From Nitzschia sp. DOCU1 (taxonomy: Eukaryota; Bacillariophyta; Bacillariophyceae; Bacillariales; Bacillariaceae), in NCBI GenBank assembly GCA_951394045.1, contig OX596000.1, positions 496,001 through 560,000 of the forward strand: a stretch of DNA of 64,000 nucleotides, in the 5' to 3' direction. The notes below the pieces were generated by a model. That model was not told the origin of the DNA. It saw only the letters and a list, made by a program, of their open reading frames with translations, and did not search any database. Every line of letters starts with the position of its first letter. Within the stretch, counting starts at the first letter, position 1. The translations under genes were made by a program, and so were the position numbers. Below are positions 57,067 to 64,000 of this stretch, piece by piece.

Positions 57067-60000
57067 CTACTCTTCGCCCAAATTATCCAGGTAGGATGCC
57101 ACAATCTGATGCCCGCGATTGGCCCACTCGTTGCGGTTTTGAATTGCATACGTCATGTATTCATCCCCCGAGACCCCAAAGACTCCACAATCCTTGAGCT
57201 TCTTGGCGAGTGGTATGACATAAAAGTCGAAGAAGTTGAGCTCTCCTTGATACCAGCTGTCGGCAGGGTTATTCTCTGCGCGGCCGGCCTTGAAAGCACT
57301 GTAAGACTCGCGGAAAAGCCTTTCGTTCCAGTGGATATAAATCTGCCAGTGCTGCTGAGTGTGGGATATGTCTGAAGCCTGGATCATATGCTCCAAGACA
57401 ATCGTTCCCTTACGGTTGCTCCTTTCTCGCGACGACTCAAAGGGTGTGTCCATGTTCGAAGCCGAACCAAAGGCTCGTTCCCATCGCTCCCGGCGCATCA
57501 CCCCAAGCTCTTTATCAACTACGTCGGTAGCAACGACGCAATTTACAATCAGTTGGCGAAGACGTTCTAGCTCCTCCTGACTGTTGTAGAGACATCGTCG
57601 AAGGTCCTCATATTGCGGCTCCATGAGAAGGTTCCAAGCAAGGTCAACAGAGTTTTGCTCTGCAACGCTCTTGTTTCCATAAGTCTTTGCCATGTCGTCG
57701 CATTCTTTGACAAGCTGGTTGTTCGGGACCCCAGGATGGTCAACATCATGAATCAAAGCCGAGAAAACGACGGCGAATTGTACCAACGGATCAGTTGCAA
57801 TGCAGCGTGAAAAGTCTTGCTTGCCTTTGCCTCGAGCATAGCGCATTTCCTCAAAGTTAATGACATCTGGGGAGACCACCCGGTTCAGCAGCTTGGAGAC
57901 GGACTGAGTGACATGTGAGGCATGCGCAAAATTGTGGAAATCGTGATTTTTATACATGGCGGAGATGGTGGACACCAAGTGAACAAGCTGTTTGACCACC
58001 CCCTCATCGACCTTGATTTTTTCCGCGACTACGATAGGAGCAGGAAGCTCCAGGAGGTTGATGATATCTCGAGATTCGTCAAGAGCCGTCCTACCTGGGA
58101 CGGAATCAAGGGAGAGCTTCCTCCATGTTTCCTTGTCCATGACCTTTTGCGTCGATCGCATCGCAAGGAGCTTTTGAATCGAAACCAGCAAATTATCGAC
58201 ATTCCAGAGGATAAGCCGTTGTGTCGCTGGATTTTGCCTGCCAAAGGATGCAGAAGTTCCCGAAGTTAGAGCCGTTTCACTGGCGTACTTCAAGAGCATT
58301 TCTGCATTTTGCTCTCCCTCAAGACCTTCGTCGCTGCTGACTTTGGACGACGCGGTCGATCCCGAGTGAGCGCCAAGAACTAGCCACCACGTCTTCAGCT
58401 CGCCTTTTCCTTTTACGTGGACAGGATTCGCCCGCGCCCTCACCCACCCTTCCTTTCCGGCCGCTACGAGAAGATCACAAGTCTCCTTCGACATTTGCAC
58501 CCGGTTGCGCAGGCCAGTGCTTTCCATCCGCGCTGCCATATTCACTGTGTCCCCAAAGAGTTGAAAGCGCGACTTTTCGCCTCTTAGGACCCCAGCTGTT
58601 ACCGGTCTGTGAGAGTAGTAAAGCGTTCAGTTATTACCGTTCGCGCCAGGAACAATACGCTCATCGACAAATACACGTACCCACTATGCAAGCCAAACCG
58701 CATGGAAAGGGAAGCGGTTCCCGGCCTAAAAGAGTAGCGCCGTTAGTTATTACCGTCTCGCCAAGAACAATACGCTCATCAGCAGGTACACGTACCCAAG
58801 AGACACCTCGAGATTGTGAACCAAGGAACTCATTTTCAGGAGGCACCTGTGAGCAAAACGAGCCATGACTTCTGCGTGGTCATTCCGTGGATTAGGAAGC
58901 CCCGCGACAGCGACATATGAGTCTCCGATAGTTTCAACCTTGAAGACTTTCATCCTTTTAGCAAGCTGGCATGGAAAATGGTTGGAACGGTGAGAGAATG
59001 GCATACGGAGCACTGATGCCGACAAGAAGGCCGTCATACCTTGTCGAATGCGTTGTATATGGATTCAAGGAGGAAAAATACTTGGCTCGGTTCTCGCGTC
59101 GACGACCATGCAGTGAATCTAATGGATTTGAAAGAAAGCCCAATGTAAGTTCTAGCGTACGTCGGTGATCTCCCGTCGAGTGCCCAATGAACGATACCAC
59201 TTACCCTGAGATATCAGCGAACTGTAGGTCGAAGAGAAATGGAAAGTGAGGAAACTTCGTGTACCACGCAAAAAATCGAATCCGCCTGCATAACAATAAC
59301 GGTGACTCACCATCACGGTCACTGCGGAGAACAAATCTGCAATAGGCTTGGAGCCCCCGATAGGGTGAGGCCCAACCATCGCTCCACCGCTGCCTCCGGT
59401 CGTGAAGGTTTTGGCTTTGTCAATCTTTGCTTTCCTATCTTTAGTGGCTTCCTCCATAAGGCGATCGCGAATATTGGCCGGGAAAAGAGAGTTGATAATG
59501 GCGCTCGATTTCTTGGCAGTGCCGAGGACTCGTCTGTGGCGCAAAATGACGAAAATGTCATACAGGACGAAGACAGAGGCAGTCAAGGCAAAGACTGCCA
59601 CGACCACCCCAGTGTAGACTGTTGGATGGTTGGTGGTGTGCTCGTCTTCGAAGTCTTGTGTCGGGTACGCATTCAGATCGTAGCCAAAGGTTTCATTGGT
59701 CCCCTCTAGCAAAGATGCGAGATCCGCGGATATTTCTATCTCATCATACTTTGGGTCATGAAGGTCTTGGGGGCCTAGATAAATCACATCCGGTCCGTCG
59801 ATACGGAACGTAAAGTTGTGGATTTCATTTTTGACCACAACCAAAATTCCACCCGCGCCTTCGGGGAGTACATTGAGGAAGTAGTCATGCCAAGGAATGA
59901 CTGCTGTCAAGATTGCAACGATCGGCGAGGACTCATCGCTGCTCTGATGTATCGGGGTCGAAAGAAACGACGTTGGGAAGTTGTTGCTTGAATCGTCGAG

Positions 60001-60921
60001 GTTGGTGGCTTCTGAAAGAACAGCATGATTGGATTGAAACAAGCGGTCGAAACTGCGGCTGAAGTACTTCGAGTTTAAAGTATTGTAGTTGATCAATGCC
60101 GTGTTCTCGCCGGGGACAGGAGCCACTTGCCATATTGGTGCATAGTATGGGTCGGCCTTCCTAGTTTCCGTAACACAAGCACCCATCTGCATGCTGATCC
60201 CTTTGCATACGTTGGTAGAGATTTCATTCGCATCCATACCGTAATAATCGATCGATTCTTGTAGCCAGGTCAAATTATTACGCGAGTAGATTTCCCAATC
60301 ATCTCTCTGACTTTCAAGCACCAGTGGTTGAACAGAGACAAACTGTCCCGCTTTTGACTGGTTGATCAAAAGAGCCATTTCCGCCTCGAAGTGGGGTAGA
60401 GTGACGAATGGCCACTGTTGTCCAGAAGACACGGCGTGGTTGGTGATTTGAAGCGCCTCAGCCTTGAACAAATTGAAAATGTGCCTAGCATTGAGAGAAG
60501 CAACTGCCAATACTTCTTTCGCCTCAACTTCAAACTGTGCGAGCGACATGGGACGGTCCTCGGGGTTAGTAAAACGTTACAAGCATGCAAAACTATGAAA
60601 GCAAATGCCGGGCTTTCATACCTGTTTTTCCATTGCCAAATTGTCTTCTTGCTCGAGGAACTTGTAGGTAAGAACGGAACCTACAGTCGCTGCCAGCAGC
60701 AGAAACAATCCGACCAAAGCCTTCGATTTTCTGACAAGTCGCGTATCGTCTTGACCCAACATTTGGCTTTCCCCGGCCGACTTGTCGCTATTAGACTCAG
60801 TCTCATCTCGTGTGCTACTTCCAGTGGGGTCTTCATCGACCATTCTTTGACTTTTGTCGTCGGGGAGGACCGAAGAAGTTCCCGATTCGATAGACGAATC
60901 ATCTACGTTGAAGTCCACCAT
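57067..60921 (-). CDS. Receptor-type nucleotide cyclase fused to cyclic-nucleotide phosphodiesterase (gene 1)
   Basis: Seven exons on the minus strand: 60622-60921, 59311-60534, 59205-59221, 59040-59118, 58796-58965, 58681-58725, 57067-58606; 1124 residues, introns 70-89 bp. TM1 (LVGLFLLLAATVGSVLTYKF), an extracellular CHASE-like domain of about 320 residues, TM2 (TGVVVAVFALTASVFVLYDI), a class III cyclase domain (FADIS with metal Asp, KVETIGDSYVAVAGLP, FQLFGDTVNMAARMEST) and a PDEase_I domain (HNFAHASHV, HDVDHPGVPN, SDISHT). Glu in VETIGD favours GTP over ATP, but the second specificity site is Gln instead of Cys or Asp, so substrate is not certain. The protein would both make and hydrolyse the same messenger. 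The third exon is only 17 bp. Confidence 0.92.
58607..58795 (-). repeat. Two homologous adjacent introns flanking a 45-bp exon
   Basis: Intron 58726-58795 (70 bp) and intron 58607-58680 (74 bp) align end to end: GTACGTGTA, GATGAGCGTATTGTTC, TGGCG, CGGTAATAACT, CTACTCT and AG are shared, about 55 of 70 positions by eye. Both interrupt coding sequence after GG and before (G/A)CCG. The paralogous gene at 61809 has neither intron. Confidence 0.88.
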
Positions 60922-61808
60922 GATCGAAAAGGTATCGCGGCGGATAGGCAAAAAAATGAGGGCTGATGTTGTTTCCAGCCACCAGCAGCGGCAATTTCAG
61001 GTGGGGTTTGCTGAATTACCAGGTATCGGGACGTAAGAAGGTAACTTAGACTTTCGTTCTCTACACCGTAGAACAGAACTTTGATATTTTATTGATGTTT
61101 TGTCAAGTTTGCTTCCGTCCTCTCGCAGCTCACTTTTTGTGGATCCTGCCTTTCGGCATTTTGCATTCCGGTTCTCTCTCTTCCCTCCTTGTCGTGAAGA
61201 GAAATCGGGCAATAACTAATTTTTTCGCATTTCCGCCTGAGCTTCGCCTGCGAACCAACCCGGAATGTGACGTGGAGCAAAAAGGGAGAATGGGGCTTAA
61301 ATTGATGAACGGTGGGCGAACCGAAAGTATAAGATGCCTACCGGTATGTGCAGCAAGCCTGTCAAATGTGGAGGTCATGAAGAACCGAATCCAAACAGGG
61401 AGAATGGGGCTTAACGTAGGGCGAACCGACAATATCAGGTACATTCTTTACGGGCTCTCGAATGGCGAAAGACGCCCGGACAAGAAGGAGCAAACGTTCT
61501 CCCCGCGGTTCTTACGTTTGCCGTGGCGAAATGACTACGTCATCGCGACCGCATTTTCTCCTTTAAGCACAGTCTGAAGGACTCGGACCGTGTGCGAAAG
61601 ACGACTGCTTTCATGCAGTCGCTCACAAATTCAGCGCGCTATTGCATCATAGCGCTGCTGCTGCTATCTGTCAACCGACTTCAACTATGATACAACGATT
61701 AGGTAGAGCACGTGCATCACAGTTCTAACTACGATAGAGCAAAAGTTTTGGTAGATCCCTTGCAATGTAATGTAGTATATTATAGTCTATGCATCCCCAG
61801 AAATATGG
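60922..61808. other. Intergenic region between the two cyclase-phosphodiesterase genes
   Basis: About 890 bp: promoter of gene 1 and 3' flank of gene 2. It contains a direct repeat AGGGAGAATGGGGCTTAA at 61283 and 61397, each followed by GGGCGAACCGA. No gene supported. Confidence 0.55.
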
Positions 61809-64000
61809 TTATGCCTTTGATGGCAAATTCTTCTTGTATTGTTCTATCATCGCTTTCCCTCGACGACTCCATTCCTCGCGGTTTTTGATGGCGTAAGAGG
61901 TGTATTCGTCTCCTGAAACGCCGAAAACGCCACATTCCTTCAATCGCTTTGCCAGGGGAATGACATAGAAATCGAAGAATCCCAACTCCCCCTGATACCA
62001 GGACTCGGCAGGGTCCTTGTCGGCCCGTCCCTCTTGGAAGGCCTGCCAGCATTCCTGGAAAAACTTTTCATTCCAGTGAGTATAAATCTGCCAGTGCTGC
62101 ATTGTATGAGATACGTCCGACGCCTGAATCATGTACTCGATGACAATGGTTGCCTTTCGATTTGTCATAAGGCGGTCTTCTTCCTCGGTTAAACCGTCCT
62201 CTGATGGTTTGTTGAATGCCAATTCCCAGCGTTTCTTGCGAAGGGCGCCGAGCTCTTTATCGACAACGTCTGTGGCCAAGACAGCGTTGACAACGATCTT
62301 GCGGAAACTTTCCAGTTCTTCTTGGGTCGCATAAATGCATCGTCTAAGGTTTTCGTACGCTGGTTCCATCAAAAGATTCCACGCAAGGTCAACAGAGTTT
62401 TGCTCTGCAACGCTCTTGTTTCCATACGTTTTCGCCATGTCGTCGCACTCATTGACAAGAGTAGCGTTTGGCACCCCTGGATGGTCGCAATCGTGAATCA
62501 AAGCCGCGAGGATAACAGAAAAGTGGATCAAAGGATCCGAAGCGATCCCAAACGTGAAGTTGTGGAGGACATGTGGGGCGGCCTTCGGAGCGTACGACAT
62601 GCTATCGTAGCAGATTTGATCAGGGGTTACAACTCTGCTCAAGAGCTTGGTGACAGACTGCGCAACATGTGAGGCGTGATCGAAGCTATGGAAGGCATTC
62701 GGACGATGCATTGAGGCGATGGTAGCCACGAAGTTGGTCAGTTCCTTGACGACAACATCGTCGAGAACTATGGAGCTTGCTGCATCGCTGAGGTCAGCTA
62801 CCCTCTGCTCCGTCATGCTAATGACCTCTTCAACTTCATCGAGAACTGTCCCCTGGTTCCGTGAAACAATCTTCAGCTTACGCCAGGACGCCTTGTCCGG
62901 CACTTTTTGGCCATTTCGTTTTGCAATTAGCTTTTTCAAGGGGACCGAAAGGTTCTCAACGTTCCACAGAACCAATCGTTGAGTCTGGGCATCAGACTCC
63001 GTGGGAACGTCCGAGACGCTTGCTGCTTCGGGTTTCAAAACGGATGTTACCCGATGTTGCTCATTTAAATAGCCGTCTCGACTAGACGGAGCGCCCTCAT
63101 CACTCTCCGAGACGTCAGAACCAGCGCCTTGAATGTACCAGAATGTTTGCAGCTCCCCCTTTCCTTTTGCAAAGACAGTGTTTGCACGCGGGCGAATTAA
63201 GTGTTCCTTGCCCGCAGCAACAAGCAGGTCGGCCGTTTCCTTACTGAGTTGAATTCTGTTCTTTACACCGGTGCTTTCCATTCTACCATGTTTGGGTTAG
63301 ACCAAGGATGTTCGTTGCAGCGCAGTAGCTACATGACTTTTTTACTCACCTCGCGGCAGTGTTGACCGTGTCACCAAATAGTTGGAACCGCGATTTTTCA
63401 CCGCGCAAGACACCCGCTGTAACAGGACCCGAATGAAGGCCCACTCTCATTTTGAGCTCCGATGTTCCCGGTCCAAGAAACATCTCAAGATCGTGGACGA
63501 GTGTATTCATCTTGACAAGGCACTTGTGGGCAAATCGAGCCATGATTTCAGCGTGATCGGGTTGTGGGTTAGGAAGTCCGGCGACAGCGACATATGAGTC
63601 CCCGATAGTTTCAACCTTGAAGACCTTCATTTTGCGAGCAATCTGGCGAGAATGGCGATGCGCACAGTGAGAGTTGGCATTACGACCTCCCCAAGTAAGA
63701 GAATGGACCAGCTTACCTTATCGAAAGCATTGTAGACTGTTTCGAGCAACACGAAGACCTGAGAAGGCTCTCGCAGCGAACTCCAGGCAGTGAATCTGTG
63801 CATGGACTAAAGGGTAAGACAAACAGGTGACATGGATGATTCTGCTGTTACAAATCGCTGAACAGTCATTGCTTACCCTGCAATATCAGCGAACATGACG
63901 GTGGCCTCAGCAAAGAGGTCAGCAATCGGCTTGGATGTCTGCATCTGCTTGCTAACCTCGATTGTCGATGCTTTGAATGCGTTCGCCTTTTCCTTGCTCC
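61809..64000 (-). CDS. Receptor-type nucleotide cyclase fused to phosphodiesterase (gene 2), 5' end outside the window
   Basis: Four exons visible on the minus strand: 63877 to the window edge, 63717-63795, 63350-63642, 61809-63282; introns of 81, 74 and 67 bp. The visible part is the end of the segment before the cyclase (STIEVSKQMQTSKPIADLF), the cyclase domain (ATVMFADIAG, KVETIGDSYVAVAGLP, MRVGLHSGPVTAGVLRGEKS, FQLFGDTVNTAAR) and the phosphodiesterase (HSFDHASHV, HDCDHPGVPN, SDVSHT). It has the same Glu/Gln substrate-selecting pair as gene 1. Two introns are shared with gene 1; gene 1 has three additional ones in this region and gene 2 one of its own (63283-63349). The genes are tandem paralogues. 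The membrane-spanning N-terminus is presumed by analogy. Confidence 0.9.

Noticed and set aside
1..64000. CRISPR arrays, bacterial operons or prophage
   Set aside because: No spaced short direct repeats of CRISPR type; genes have spliceosomal introns and eukaryotic families.
1..64000. tRNA or rRNA genes
   Set aside because: I saw no convincing A and B box pair with a cloverleaf and no rRNA-like segment; a covariance search would be decisive.

Overview
The window looks like nuclear DNA of a pennate diatom or a close stramenopile relative. Genes are mostly intronless or have short GT-AG introns of about 67-91 bp. Glutathione reductase starts with a signal peptide followed by an ASAFAP-like motif, as in diatom plastid proteins. 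The gene content (GT61, choline-transporter-like, membrane cyclase fused to phosphodiesterase, LRR proteins) also fits. Species is inferred from style only.

Layout. 1-0.45 kb: tail of a response-regulator receiver gene. 0.66-10.4 kb: five paralogous secreted SET-like proteins carrying 1, 1, 3, 2 and 1 copies of one repeat unit, interrupted by a short-chain dehydrogenase; all have acidic C-termini and most end in KDEL-like tetrapeptides. 11-17 kb: glutathione reductase, a MYND zinc-finger protein, a small predicted mitochondrial protein and a choline transporter-like protein. 17.4-25.3 kb: a GT61 glycosyltransferase and a convergent coiled-coil gene, whose shared 3' block was copied at 23.8-25.3 kb with GT61 remnants; between the copies lie an RNI-type LRR gene and a 681-bp element with terminal inverted repeats. 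25.4-29.3 kb: tandem duplicate of a second kind of secreted SET protein. 29.5-34.6 kb: three more members of the coiled-coil family, two on a tandem ~1.9-2.0 kb duplication, one of them frameshifted.

35-56.9 kb is mainly single-copy genes: lipoate/biotin ligase-like protein, a five-exon GT2 synthase, MFS transporter, GTPBP1-like GTPase, SGNH/PC-esterase-like protein, strictosidine-synthase-like protein, class IV histone deacetylase, an unrecognised membrane protein, SERHL-like hydrolase, a secreted Thr/Pro-rich LRR protein and an ABHD14-like hydrolase. 57-64 kb holds two tandem receptor-type nucleotide cyclase-phosphodiesterase fusion genes; the second runs off the window.

The most unusual observations are: (1) two adjacent introns in the first cyclase gene are homologous over their whole length and absent from its neighbour, which looks like intron duplication or transposition; (2) the SET-like cluster has features of ER-lumen residents; (3) an uncharacterised coiled-coil family with mitochondrial-looking N-termini has expanded five-fold within 15 kb; (4) a compact TIR element is packed with TGTGACA palindromes. 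Exon models were built by hand from reading frame, splice dinucleotides and paralogue comparison. Where the longest open frame began at a non-ATG codon, the first in-frame ATG was used.
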